Below the pieces are notes generated by a model, which had not been told where the DNA came from, did no database searches, and saw only the letters and a list, made by a program, of their open reading frames with translations. A DNA stretch of 64,000 nucleotides from Zingiber officinale (lineage: Eukaryota; Streptophyta; Magnoliopsida; Zingiberales; Zingiberaceae). Positions 25,690-38,100 of the stretch are shown piece by piece; within the stretch, counting starts at the first letter, position 1; every line of letters begins with the position of its first letter. The stretch is from contig NC_055987.1 in assembly GCF_018446385.1 (NCBI RefSeq), positions 32,251,202 to 32,315,201 on the forward strand, read 5' to 3'. The translations under genes and the position numbers were made by a program.

Positions 25690-26694
25690 TGGATGACTTC
25701 GGATTGTTTGATGGATCCTTATGTTCTTTTGTAATTTTAAGAAGAAGATACGATGGCTTAGGTTTCTCCCTCATCTCTACATGGAAGCCAGAGAATTTTT
25801 TATGTTTCCCTTTATTTTAGAACTTGTAGGTTTCGGATTTCATAAAGGTGGGTTTAAATTCTATTTCTAAGAGTTATGTATTTGGATGTTGCATTCCAAT
25901 TTGGGTCATGCTTCTAGTTGTATTCTATTAGAAGATAGGAAACTTTTCCATGCTTAATTTCACTCACAAAACTAGAAAATTTCAAATTCATAAAGATAGG
26001 TTTAAATTCTATTTTTAGGGGTTATGTGTAGGGATATTACATTATAATTTGTTCCATTCTTGTAGTGGTTTTCCTTTAGAAGATAGGCACTTTTCCATGC
26101 TTAATTCAACTTGCAAATTAGTACATTTCAGATTTATGAAGGTATGTTTAAATTTTATTTTTAAAGGTTAATTATTATGATGTTGCACTACAAGTTCCTT
26201 CATGTTTTACTACTTATTTACCCTTAAAAGTTAGAGAACTTTGCATGTTCAATTTATAGAGTAAGACTTCCAAGTTTCAAATTCTTTAAGACTTGGGTTA
26301 AATTCTGTTTTAGGGGTTTAACTATTATATTTTATTTTAGTTCCTAAAGTTCATGCATGTATAGGTACTTTAAATGAGGTTTCAGTTTTTAGTTATGTGC
26401 TACTTATCATGATGACTATACATACATGCTACATCTAGATTTCAGACCTCTAGATTAGGTAAGTTCATGTTGCTTCTTGCTTCTCATTATGATAACCTCA
26501 AATGCGTAGGAAATTAATCCACTTATGATGATGCACCTGTTAATATTTACATTCCATGTTTATGTAGTGATCATGTTTATGTATATGTTTATATGCATGT
26601 CTATGTAAGGTTTATGTTTAGGTTTATGTACATGCTTGTATTCATGCCTATGTAGTGATCATGATTATGATTGTGCTTATGCTTATGTCTATGT

Positions 26695-26945
26695 TTATGG
26701 AATGAAGTGGTTAGTTATAATCGGGGACCTAAGCCCGGGAAGCTTCTCATCTTATATGGGTTAAGTTATGAATCAAGGACCTAAGCCTGGGGAGCTTGCC
26801 AAATCTTTTTATGGGTTAAGTTATAAACTAGGGGCTTAAGCCTAGAGAGCTTCCTAAATCTTTTTATGGGTTAAGTTATGAACCAGAGACCTAAGCCCGG
26901 GGAGCTTGCCAAAGAACCTTCATGAATTGGGACGGTGGGATGAAC
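26695..26945. repeat. Tandem repeat of about 60 bp, 4 units
   Basis: Each unit reads roughly GGTTAAGTTATGAA, then GGACCTAAGCC, GGGGAGCTTGCC and AAATCTTTTTATG. Units are 75-90 percent alike by eye. Confidence 0.8.
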
Positions 26946-27124
26946 TGAGGTCCTAAGCCTAGGGAGCACACCAAAATCATGCATGGGTAGGGGATTCGTT
27001 CCAAGGAGCGGTCCCCGCCAACCTAGCTAGGGTAGTTGTTTGATCAACAACTTATATTACGGTACTGCTAAGTGCAACTAGGTCACCCCCAACGATATGG
27101 TTATAAATACGCATACAAGTATGT

Positions 27125-27335
27125 GCAAGTCATATTCATGTTTATGTATATGCTCACATTTATGTTTATGTCTATGCTCACGTTTATGTTTATGTTTATG
27201 TTTATGTTTAGATTTATGATTAGGTTTATATTTATGTTTAGGTTTATATTTATATTTATGTTGATGTTTATGATTATGTTTATATTTATGTTTAGGTTTA
27301 TATTTATTTTGATGTTTATGATTATGTTCATGTTA
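27125..27335. repeat. TTTATG hexamer array
   Basis: Runs of TTTATG, with TTTAGG and TTTATA variants, for about 200 bases. The frames open here on both strands are low-complexity and not genes. Confidence 0.9.
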
Positions 27336-27819
27336 TTATTATGCTTATGCCTATGGGCATGCTCGTGATCAAGTCTATCATTAGGCTTAGTTCATCTACC
27401 ATGCTTACCTCTATGTTGTCACACTTATGTCATTGCATGTGCATATGTTCATAGTATGTTAATAGGGAGGTCCCAAGTTACTTTCAATGTGATCTTTCTT
27501 AATACACTAGATTATAGATGCTAACTACTGCTTAACATAGTTTTGAATATGTTGAGTCTCTCGACTCACAATCTTTGATTCTTTTTTTTTCAAACAATGA
27601 AACTAATGAGGCAGGAGACGTTAACCAGTGAGTCAGCTCGGAGTAACGACAGTACAACCCGAAGACCTTCTAGTTTAATTCCGCATTTAGCTATGCTTAT
27701 TTTTCTTCAAGTCGTTTATGTAATTTTATTTTAACCAAGAACCGCTATGAAAGTATGAGTACATGGTATTCGCAGTTGATATATTATTATAAAGGGGAAA
27801 CAAAATTAAGGGCGTTATA

Positions 27820-28361
27820 GTATATATTTAGAATTTAGGGTTTAAAGTATAGTATTTAAATTAAAGAAATTTTAAAGCAATTCAAAAGAAAAAAAATTTA
27901 CATTAGGTGTGCGCCATAAAACATGTGGTATAACATCCTTGTATTATTATTATTATTTTTTTTTAAATTTGTGAGTATGTCTTTTATGCATGAAACTAAT
28001 ATATATCCACAATATTATGTATATTTCTTGGCGCGACAATGATCTAGAATTTACGGAGGTTGAGTCCAAAAATCACCTCTTAAAGTAAAACAAGACTATA
28101 CGTAATAGATTCTTTCCTGGACCTGATAGGGTTTCAGTCATAGGACTGTCCTTTTACAAGAATCACCATAGCTTGATATATGTCAAACTTGAATAGTTTG
28201 ACTCCAACTTGCATAGACTGATCCAAATTCCTACAAAGTTATCATCAATTGGCTAACTTCATGACTCAGGCCGAAATTCTGCCGTCTGCCAAATCCTAAT
28301 TCTTTCTTTTTCTTTTTTTATTGTTGTTAATTTATATGTCTACTGCACTGGTATTGATTAA
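27820..28361. other. Intergenic; possible MITE arm, MIZ1 3' flank
   Basis: At 27825-27925 there is TTTAGGGTTTAAAG followed by an arm with TTACATTAGGTGTGCGCC. This arm looks like the reverse complement of sequence at about 20590-20640, so it may be half of an element split by the 20.7-27.8 kb insertions. The rest up to 28361 is AT-rich and would include the 3' UTR of the MIZ1-like gene. Confidence 0.4.
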
Positions 28362-29135
28362 TTAGATCCTGACGAAGAATATGCTGAGCTCCGGGCCGTC
28401 GTTGCCGTCGGGGTTGAGCATGTAGAACGTCTCGGAATCCTTGGAGCCGGTGACCCGGTCGAAGTAGGCCCGCATGTAGGTGAGCTCGCCGTCGACGGGG
28501 TCGGTCATGTCGCCGGGCAGCACGCCGGCTCCCATCGACACCGCGTGGAGTAGCTGCATCACGCCGAGGTCCAGCTCCGTTGGGTCCCTCTTGGCGGCGT
28601 AGCCCACGTTTCGGCCGTTGATGTATGCCACCCACAAGGGCTCGTCGAGGACGCAGCTTTTCTCGCCGGCGCCGGCGCCGGCGACCTTCTTCTCGCACTC
28701 GAGGGCGACGCGGAGGAGGCTGGAGGAGCCCATGTCCTGCATGAACCGGGCGGTGGGGACGGCCAGCTGGAGGAGGAGGAGAGGCACGCTACGGGGGTTG
28801 TCCTGGAAGGCCACCGTGATGCGGGCCTTGCGGTGGCCGAACAGGGTGCCGGTGGTGCGGGTGCCGTGGACGTGGCAGTCCCGGCGGCCGCTGGAGCCGA
28901 CTCGGCTGAGGGCGGCGGTGGGGATGTGACATCCGGGCGGTGTGGCGATGATGGGAAGGGCTCGGAAGGCGGAGCGGAAGGAGCGCAACAGCTTCGTGGA
29001 CCTGGAATGGTTGTGCCTCCGCTGCGACGGCGGCTGGAGGAGGATGGCCGGGAAGCGATGAACCGTGCTCGGCTCTGGAGCGTCGGGGTCGGCCGCCGCA
29101 GCCGCCTTACCAGGAAGGGGAGGAGGGCCTGCCAT
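28362..29135 (-). CDS. MIZ1-like: MIZU-KUSSEI1-like protein (DUF617)
   Basis: A single-exon frame of 257 aa (Arabidopsis MIZ1 is about 297). The DUF617 domain fills roughly residues 75-257. Visible family motifs are VAFQDNPRSVPLLLLQLA, the FMQDMGSSSLLRVALE stretch, YINGRNVGYA, MQLLHAVSMGAGVLPGD, DGELTYMRAYFDRV, KDSETFYMLNPDGN and the C-terminal GPELSIFFVRI, all close to the family consensus. MIZ1 is needed for root hydrotropism in Arabidopsis and acts at ER membranes in calcium signalling; the exact role of this paralogue is inferred. The frame is strongly GC-rich at third positions, as in many monocot single-exon genes, unlike the AT-rich flanks. The start at 29135 (MAGPPPLPGK) is the first in-frame Met; the N-terminal 60 residues are Pro/Ala/Ser-rich and poorly conserved. 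No breaks were seen. Confidence 0.9.
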   Translation of the reverse strand: MAGPPPLPGKAAAAADPDAPEPSTVHRFPAILLQPPSQRRHNHSRSTKLLRSFRSAFRALPIIATPPGCHIPTAALSRVGSSGRRDCHVHGTRTTGTLFGHRKARITVAFQDNPRSVPLLLLQLAVPTARFMQDMGSSSLLRVALECEKKVAGAGAGEKSCVLDEPLWVAYINGRNVGYAAKRDPTELDLGVMQLLHAVSMGAGVLPGDMTDPVDGELTYMRAYFDRVTGSKDSETFYMLNPDGNDGPELSIFFVRI

Positions 29136-29758
29136 GGATCGGCAGAGCGACGTCGGCGTGCGGCACCACCGATCTTGATTACCAAATACAATATATGAAA
29201 CAGAGAAGAAGAAGATCAGGCTTGGAGAATAAAAATAAATAAATAAAATTGTTAATTAGAAAGAAGAGATTACATCGAATCAAGTTTAGTAAGTGAAAAA
29301 TTAACGGCCGTGCACGTTTTAAGGCAGGAAGATAATGAGAGGAGGTTAATTAGATTAATGAGAAGAAGTTAATTAGATTTGATGTTTCTGTCTGATTTAA
29401 AATATGGCATTAAATTTCATTGATTCCTGAAATCCTTTCACATCTCGTCTAAACGCAAGGACATTAAATTTCAACTAATTGCAGATTGTTTACATAGTAC
29501 ATTTTTCCAATGTAAAACCTAAAGCTTATATATCCTTTTCAAATTTATAAATCTCACCTAAATACCATTAGTTTAAATTAAACTCAAGCTAATGATGTTT
29601 AGTTAACATAGTATAACCGGAATGCCCTTATGCTCAAGTCAAGGCTGGACCTGATGGGAGGCCCAAACATCTAAGAGGGGAAAAAAATATATATTATAAA
29701 TTAATTATAGACTCATTTAATTTTTTGATCATATGTAATCTAATTATTCAATCGTATA
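29136..29758. promoter_or_regulatory. Upstream region of the MIZ1-like gene
   Basis: AT-rich sequence 5' of the minus-strand MIZ1-like gene. It should contain the promoter and 5' UTR, but I cannot place a convincing TATA box or start. Nothing else was recognised. Confidence 0.35.
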
Positions 29759-31225
29759 TGTAGGATCGAGACCTAATAAAGGGATGAATAGTACTCCTAG
29801 CTTTCACGTTTATTTTTCGAAAAACACTCATGTAAGAGTTTGTAAAGTGGAAATAAAGGAATAAACGAAAATAACAATACAAGTTTGTTTTACTTGGTTC
29901 AGAGTCTATGACAACTCATATTCCAAGACCCACGCTCATTGAGTTTTACTTTGACCAATTTACTATCAGTTCGTAAAATTACCAAGACAAGTACAATTAC
30001 AATCTGATTAAAGTTAAGTGTTATAAATGAAATTATATCGACAACTTAGAAAGTTGGAGATGCGAGCTTTCGGTCGTCGAAACAACGTTACAGTTTCGTG
30101 GACTTGTCTTTGGAGCAGTATGCAAGATCAGAAAATATTTGAACTGTTGTAGTTGAAGTTACTGGTCAAATCCTTTTTTATAGTCGAGTTGAACCTGATC
30201 TAGATCCTCTGATCTTGGGATCACTGTTTGACTCGACGTTGATTGGTTGATCGATTCCTCTGATCGGTCGACTGATCCTACCTGAATTTGCCCAGCTTTT
30301 CGTCCAAATGCTACTACTCGGATAAGAGTCTTCGTTCGATCAATCGATCTCGTTGTTCGGTTGATCGATCTGTTGATGATCCCTGACTTATCTGATTCGA
30401 TTGACCTAGTCTGATCAACCCGCTGCTTATCCACTATTCGGTCGACTGAACCCAACGTTCAGTCGACAGATCCCTTGGTCGAAACTTAGCCGTGAGCTGA
30501 TATGATTTCTGGGGTTTAGTCGATTGATCTCAATGTTCAGTCGAGCGAATAAGGTAAATTTTGATCCTACAAAATGTTAGTCTTCCTGTAAAACAGAGTT
30601 AGAATAATATGTAAATAGTATATAAAAATTAACTTTTAACAACCTTTGGGTTGTTCGGTCATGATTTTGAGTTTCGTTGAACGATAGGTCAGCCTGAGGC
30701 CTACTGTCCTCTCTTCGGGGAACGTGTCCTCCCCTATTCCTCTTAGAAGAGTTTATCTTTTGCTAGATCGATCTTTCAGACCGTCTGGACTTTTGCTCAG
30801 CATCGGAGATATCAGGACTTCATGCTGAATGTCCGATCCTGACCCGTCCGGTCTACCACCTGATGTATGTGACTCCTAGGATTTTCTCCTAGAGTCCTTG
30901 ACTATAAGATTTTGTCTAATGTCCTCGACTCTAATATTTCGTCCAACGTTCTCGACTTTAGAATTTTGCCCAATGTACTCGACCCATCAAGACTTCGCTC
31001 AGTCTCCCGGACCAGGACTTCTTTACATAACCATAGCTAGGACTTTCCTAACCTAGGGTTATCTCCTCCTAAGACCTAAGGTTACTTTCTCCTAGGATTT
31101 TTCACTTATCTAAAATTTACTAGGACTTTTACCTAAAAATACTTAGGATTTTCTTACCAGCTCCTCTCAACTTTTAAATCTTCTATCATTATTAAAATTT
31201 CAGATTCGATCATCTGATGTGCACA
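29759..31225 (-). mobile_element. Element H: solo LTR, minus orientation
   Basis: 1467 bp from TGTAGGATCGAGACC to a GTGCACA end. Its layout resembles LTR C: a TTACTTGGTTC-like stretch with CCAAGACCCACG at 29900-29940, a minus-strand TATA-like box (tataaaaaagg) near 30175, an upstream array of palindromes at 30220-30560, then CTC-rich sequence. No internal region is attached, so it looks like the product of LTR-LTR recombination. No clear target duplication was seen, so the borders are approximate. Confidence 0.6.
30225..30550. repeat. GGTCGACTGA palindromes in LTR H
   Basis: Around eight motifs of the type GATCGGTCGACTGATCC, TTCGGTCGACTGAACC, CGATCAATCGATC and TTCAGTCGACAGATC lie upstream (minus strand) of the TATA-like box near 30175. 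Several are paired. Confidence 0.75.
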
Positions 31226-32159
31226 GAACTATATAAAGATTAAAAAACAATTTAGACCATTTTAAGTCAGAAGTTGTAAATTATATAGATTAAAAAAATT
31301 ATGATATATTAATGATACAATCTGTTTATGACAATTTATGTTTCTTTTTAGTATGAACGAGAGATTTAAGAAGTATATATATTATTTATTATTATATTCC
31401 ATCCGACTCAAGATATATATATATTTTTTCGATTTTGATAGATTTATATTTTTTATTGTTTAACATGCTCGATAAATGCTATGAGATCTAAGGACTTTTT
31501 AATCTACTCCACTTGAGTTATATGTATTTTATTTTTGATATTTCTTTATTATTTCTTTAATTAATTTGATTGTCTATATTCCTTTTTTCCTTTAAGTACG
31601 AATTCATAAATTGTATATAATGATGAAAACGTGAGAGACTGAAGGGAGATTATGAGTTGAATACTCAAATTATAAAAAAAATAACTATAAATTTTAATTA
31701 TATTTTATCAATATAATATATTCCATTTTTTTCAAGTATCATTTATATTTTTATATAATATATTATATTTTTAAAATTAGATTTAAAATATTTAAATTAA
31801 TTATGTATAAAAATTAATAATTTATATATTTTAAATAGAGAGATTTTAAAAAATTCGCCTAGCCTCCAAAATGTTAAGTAACGCAGTTCGCGGCGAACGC
31901 ATGGTAGGCAAATATTTTTGATATCGTACGTGGCACGCGATGATTGGTGATACAATGCAATGGGATCGGTTCTGAAAAGACCAAGAAAAGGAGATGATGA
32001 GCCAGAGGGGCAGCTCAGCGCTTCGATACAACCTAAGCTGGACACTTCTTGTTTTTAAATCCCACCTCGCCTTAGGCGGCGACCTGCATCAACGAAGAGG
32101 ATCTCGCCGTCCGGTGGCACGAAAGGCTCCTCTTGTTGGCTATCCTGGACGTAGAAGCC
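31226..32159 (+). promoter_or_regulatory. Promoter and 5' UTR of plastid pyruvate kinase
   Basis: AT-rich up to about 31860, then gradually GC-richer toward the ATG at 32160, as expected for a 5' UTR. A weak TATA-like stretch (ttttaaatccc) lies near 32053. The short frames here are not supported as genes. Confidence 0.4.
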
Positions 32160-35100
32160 ATGGCGCAGCTGGTGGCGACCAGATCCATCCAGAGTTCGCA
32201 CCTTTCGCGCCCAGAAGCCAGATCCGAGGGCCGGAGCATGCAAGCGTGCGACCTGAAGCCTTCGAGCATCCCTGCTCGATTCTACCGCCAGGAGAAGAAG
32301 ACGAGCGTGCAGGTGGGCGGTTGTCGCCGCTCCGCCGTGGTTGCCGTGGCCAGGCCGCTGTCTCGTCCCGATTCCGGTGTTCTTCCTGTGTCTCCGGATG
32401 ACGTATCAAAGGTTTTTCTTACATTCTAACTTGTGAATGCTAAATTTCATCCCTTTTTTCCCGTATCTGTGTTGTTATAATGTGCTTCTTTAGATAGTTC
32501 CTGTTCTTATTTGCTAACTGTTTAAGTGCATCATTTGATTTTCTTGGGGATTAAGAAAGTACTTGCTATGTTGGTTTGTAGTCCACCCACGAAATATTAG
32601 ACATTTTCATATTAACAAATTCAGTAATTTATGATTGGGAATGTGAAGAAACGATTTCATTTATTAAATCCTTATGTCTCACTTTGTAACTTCGATACTC
32701 TTAAAACTATAGTGAAATTGGAGACTTTGATTGCAGGAAGAAGCGCAGTATCAGCATCTGAAGAGCATTCAACAATTGGGTGATGTTTCAAATGGTTTCT
32801 TGTCTAAGCCAAATAAAATGCGCAAGACGAAGATAGTCTGCACCATTGGCCCATCGACCAACACAAAGGAAATGATATGGAAGCTGGCTGAGGCCGGCAT
32901 GAATGTTGCTCGGCTTAACATGTCTCACGGAGACCATGCATCTCATCAGAAAGTTATTGATCTTGTGAAAGAATACAACCTGCAAAATAAGGACAATGTT
33001 ATTGCAATTATGCTCGATACAAAGGTGGGGATACTCTTACTCCTATTTCCTTCATCTATCATTTTGGATTTATGAGAGCATTATAAAGCTCAGGGAATTA
33101 AATAAGCAACATCCATTTGGTGCCTGTTTATTTCCTGTTCTTCTGAGGCAATTATAAATATCTTAGCAAGGATTTGCTATTTTGAGGGTTGATTACAGAT
33201 CTAGTAGAGTGTTTTGATATTTAATCTGAATGTCTATTCCATCATCATAATGTCTAATGTGGTATCTTCTCCATACCTCTTTTTTTCTCAGGGGCCTGAG
33301 GTTAGGAGTGGTGACTTACCTCAGCCAATTAACTTGCTTCCTGGACAAGAATTCACTTTCACAATAAAAAGAGGAGTTAGCTCAGAGACTTGTGTTAGTG
33401 TAAATTATGATGATTTCGTCAATGATGTAGAAGTTGGTGACATGCTTCTTGTAGATGGTAACCAAATACTTATCTTTTGTATGTGTGTGTCAAATAATCT
33501 TTTGAGATATAAATAGAGTGCATGAATTTGGGCATAGACTACTGTCCAATGAGTTTGTCATAATCAATGACATACACACTCCTCAGTACCATAAAATCCA
33601 AATTAAATACAAGAAAATAATGCAAAAGAAAGTCTTTTATAGATAATCAAATTGGAAACCTAGCAAACAATTTCCACTTTTAGGCTTTTATATGCCTATC
33701 CTTAGGCTATCAATAAGTCAACTTGGGTTTATTCAGGTGGAATGATGTCCCTAACGGTGAAGTCAAAAACTGAGGATTCTGTCAAGTGTGAAGTTGTTGA
33801 TGGTGGCGAACTCAAGTCCAGGAGGCATCTAAATGTTAGAGGAAAGAGTGCAACCTTGCCATCCATCACAGGTAAATTAGTATGGTTATGCATGTCTTTT
33901 TCTTCTTATTAAGAGAGGGGTCATTGTCTCAGAGGCATTCACATTGTGCTCGGTATAATAACTTTATCTTCATCTCTTACAGAAAAGGATTGGGATGATA
34001 TCAAATTTGGAGTTGAGAACAAAGTGGATTTCTATGCAGTTTCTTTTGTAAAAGATGCCAAAGTTGTCCATGAACTGAAGGATTATCTGAAGAGTAGGTG
34101 CTCAGGAATAAATTGCCTCAAAGTAACCTTCGATTGGCATGTGAATTTATCTGTTCAAAGCTAATTCCTCAATTTATTTTGTTAGGTTGCAATGCAGATA
34201 TACATGTTACAGTAAAGATTGAAAGTGCCGATTCGATTCCAAATTTACACTCCATAATTTCTGCATCTGATGGGGTAAGTGCCTGAATGTCATATTCTAA
34301 AGATTAAAGATGACGTGCTAGTTTAATGCTTTTCTACCTCTCTGGACATTGTGATATAAATAATGCAGGCAAGGAAATATATGTTTGATGTCGTCCAGTG
34401 TGTTGGTCCCTTTGGAGGCCGGCAAGAGGGGAGGGGTGAATTGTCCTACAAAAAATAAACCACAAACCTTTCTGGGATATTCAACTAATTTAAAAGAACT
34501 TGTAATAATAAATGAAAGAGACTAATTAGAAACAAATTCAGACACAGAGGGTTTACTTGGTTTGCAATCAGGATTGCTAATCCAAGGCAAAGATGGCGTA
34601 CTATCTGATTCTCCTCTAGGCGGAGTAGCCTCTTACAACGTTGACAGTACAAAAGAATAGAAAGCACAGAGAAAATGGATTACAAGTTGGTTCAATAATC
34701 TGTGCAGATCAGTGCTATATTTATAGCACTGTTCGGGGCGCCCCGAAGGGTTCTGGGCGCCCTGGGGGATAAAACTTTATCCCCGAACGTTCAGTCAACG
34801 TCCACATCATCGTGGATGAATTTTGGGTTCCGGGCGCCCGGACCCTCAAAAGCTGCCCAGGGCGCCCGGACCACTTAAGTCAACCTTGTTGACTCCGCTA
34901 GTCTGGGTGATCTCAGTCATTCGGAATAGGGCTCACTCGAACCCAGGTTCCGGCCTTCTCCTCGAGCAGCCTTCCTTCCCGGTTTCTCGTCCCTCGAACG
35001 CCACGCACGTTCTTCTCGTCCACCGGTGTACTTTTCCATGGTCACCTCGTCCCTCGGACGCACCGAGCCCGTCGGCTCTCTCCCGTGCCGTCCTTCTCGC

Positions 35101-38100
35101 TAGTCGCGTCTTCCGCTTGACTACCTGTGTTCCTAAGCTCCTGCACACTTAGACACAAGGGTTAGACAAAGCAGGACCTAACTTAACTTGTTTGATCACA
35201 TCAAAACACCTTGGGGTTCCAACAATCTCCCCCTTTTTGATGTGAGCAACCTAAGTTAAGTTAGGGTAAAATAGATGCAATAAAAAACAATTAATATGCA
35301 AATAAGTCTAAATATTTTTTAATTGAAAAATTATATACCTCCCCCTAGACTTAACATACTTATCCCTCTTTGATCACATAAAAAATGGGGTTTCTTTTAA
35401 TAAGTCTAAGGTAAATTCTAAAAAAAATTCTTTCGAAATACTCTTTTTAAATTCGCAAATAAGTCCAAAATTAATTTGAGAATTGTTTTTCAAAATTTTT
35501 TGCAAAAAATGTCTAAGTAAAGACCCTCTTCAGAATTTTCTTTCGAAAAAGAATTTTAAGTAAAACATTTTTTAGAATTTTAAAAAAAAATTCATAAGTC
35601 TTAAAAAATTCTAAAATTTAAGTTTGTAACTTATTTCAACATTTCCTTTTAAAAAAATTTCTATAAGTAAAAAAAAATTTAAGGCAATTTTTTAAAAAAA
35701 TTCAAAGGCAATATTTAAAAAACTTTTTAAGTCAAGTTAAAAAAAATTTCTAAGGCAATTTCCAAAAAAAATTTCTAAGTCAATTTTAAAAAATTTTCTA
35801 AGGTAATTTTTTTTGTTAAAAAAAAATTTCTAAAACACATTGAATAACTCTTTTAAAGCATTAAGTAATTTAAATTAATGCTTTTTCCAAAAAGTTAATT
35901 AAAATTTCAGTATTTTGGCTTCCAGGTCGTGGCGAGGCACTAGGCTTTCTTGGTTATTGGAGCAACGACCACTTCCTTAGACAAAGCCTCATAAAGAAAC
36001 TATCTGTTTAACTTTCTTGCTGAAAATGCTAAGTCTAATTTTAATTTTAAATTAAACGAGTTTTTGGAATCCAATAGAGGTTCCTTCCTACAGGGTTAAT
36101 TAAATATTTTCTAGGTACATAGGCCTTTGATATTTTTCTAATTTGATTTTGATGAAACCTATAATACCAGTTTAATCTTCTATAATTTTTAAAAGCAGAA
36201 ACATTTGAACCGTTAGACTTTTTCGGCCTTACAATTTCTTCTTTTAGTTTTTATTTTCAATTTTCAATTTTTCAAAATCCTCTATAAGACATGATTTTGC
36301 CAAAACTCTTTTTGTTTCTAAAATTTCATTTTCTAATTTGGTATTTTTATTTTCTAATTTATACATGGATTTTGCTATTACCTTAATACCAAAGTAAAAT
36401 TGATCAGGGGATAAGAGGCATACCTCACTTACCATATCAGAATTGAAGCCTGAATCTCCCCCTGCTTCGCTGCTTTCATCTGAGGTCGCTTCCCCTTCAT
36501 TGATGCTGGGTTTTGATGTGCTTTGTACTTCGTAGCTTGCCATCAGCGCTAGCCTGGCATATTCTTGAATCTCAGACTCAGATGAAGAAGTGTCGTCCCA
36601 AGTAGCTTTTAGGTCCTTGTGCTTCTTGGGAATCTTGCCTTTGTCCTTCTTTAGTTTTGGGCAATTTTCTTTTAGGTGTCCTTCCTTTTGACACTGGTAG
36701 CAACGCATCCTTCTTCTATTCCTTGGATTCTTTTTATTATGCATTTCTTTAAATTTATCAGATCTAAAAAACTTTTTAAAATTTCTTACCATGTATGCTT
36801 CTTGATCATCTTCTGAGTCTAACTCGGGTTTATCTCTTTTGGTTGCGTTTAGTGCGATCATCTGACTTGATTCCTTTGTTCTTGCACACCTGGTTTCATG
36901 CAATTTAAGAGTGGAGAACAGTTCTTCTAAAGTACTTATCTCCATGTCTTTCGAAATGTAGTAGGCGTCGACGATTGATGTCCATTCTGAAGTTTTGGGA
37001 AATGTGTTGAGTGCGTAGCGTATAGTGTCCCGATTTGTTACCGTTTCTCCGAGGTTCTCGAGACTAGTAATCAGTTCTTTTACCTTCACGTGTAGATTGG
37101 TTACCTTCTCACCTTTTTCCAGACGGATGTTCATCAGCTTGTTCCGGAGGATGTCTCTTCTAGCGAGCTTTGCTTCGGCCGTGCCTTCATGGAGTTCCAG
37201 GAACTTCTCCCAGAGTTCTTTAGCAGATGAATAGCTTCCGATGCGGTTGACCTCTTGAGACGACAACACGCTCAGCAGGTGATATTCCGCACGGCTGTTC
37301 GCTACAGTCTCATTCTGCTCCTTCTTTGTCCAATAGCTCTCTTCTTTTTCTTCTCCATCTTGATTCATCGGAGCTATAAAACCATACTTCATAATAAATC
37401 GAATTTTGAAATCAGTTTTTAGAAATATCTCCATACGACGCTTCCAGTCTGCGACGTCCCCCTCGAATTTTGGTGGAACGATGCTTGGTCCGGCCATCTC
37501 GTTGCTTCGATCGACGGTTAGTCCTCCTGAAGCGCCTTGCTTTGATACCACTTGTTAGTCCCTTTGGAGGCCGGCAAGAGGAGAGGAGTGAATTGCCCTA
37601 CAAAAAATAAACCACAAACCTTTCTGGGATATTTAACTAATTTAAAAGAACTTGCAATAATAAATGAAAGAGACTAATTAGAAACAAATTCAGACACAGA
37701 GGGTTTACTTGGTTTGCAATTAGAGGATTGCTAATCCAAGGCAAAGATGGTGCACTATCTGATTCTCCTCTGGGCGGAGTAGCCTCGTACAACCTTGACA
37801 GTACAAAAGAATAGAAAGCACAGAGAAAATGGATTACAAGTTGGTTCAATAATCTGTGCAGATCAGTGCTATATTTATAGCACTGTTCGGGGCGCCCCGA
37901 AGTGTTATGGGCGCCCTGGGGGGCTAAAATTTTATCCCCTAATGTTCAGTCAACGTCCACATCATCGTGGATGAATTTTGGGTTCCGGGCGCCTGGAAGG
38001 GTTTCGGGCGCCCGGACCACTTAAGTCAACCTTGTTGGCTTTTTGTGGTCCGGTTCCACTGCTCCGGTTTAGCTCATCTTAGTCCGGGTCTTCTGTTCCG

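Larger units (their letters stand above)
25690..27819 (+). mobile_element. Probable gypsy (Ty3) solo LTR, right part
   Basis: No open frame. It holds a tandem repeat with GGACCTAAGCCCGGGGAGC blocks, a TTTATG array and an ending (ggggaaacaaaattaagggcgttata) close to the usual gggcgttaca end of Tekay/Del-type gypsy LTRs. The motif GAGTCTCTCGACTCAC near 27555 also fits that type. It is interrupted by element E. The family call is from memory and the left border is unknown. Confidence 0.45.

Noticed and set aside
26530-26700. TTTATG/ATGTTTATG stretch as a separate gene or satellite
   Set aside because: It grades into the low-complexity part of the probable gypsy LTR and has no regular unit.
27072-27368. 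Met/Phe-rich and Asn/Ile-rich frames
   Set aside because: Translation of the TTTATG array on the two strands.
28559-29198. Other long frames on both strands over the MIZ1-like gene
   Set aside because: Shadows caused by high GC content; only the minus frame 28362-29135 shows the conserved DUF617 motifs.
32055-32409. Minus-strand frames over exon 1 of PKP2
   Set aside because: Antisense shadows of the GC-rich transit-peptide exon.
34023-34164. Using AG|GTGCTC (34097) as donor of PKP2 exon 5
   Set aside because: It leaves exon 6 out of frame; the donor at 34094 (GTAGGT) gives LKSCNADIHV in line with the family.
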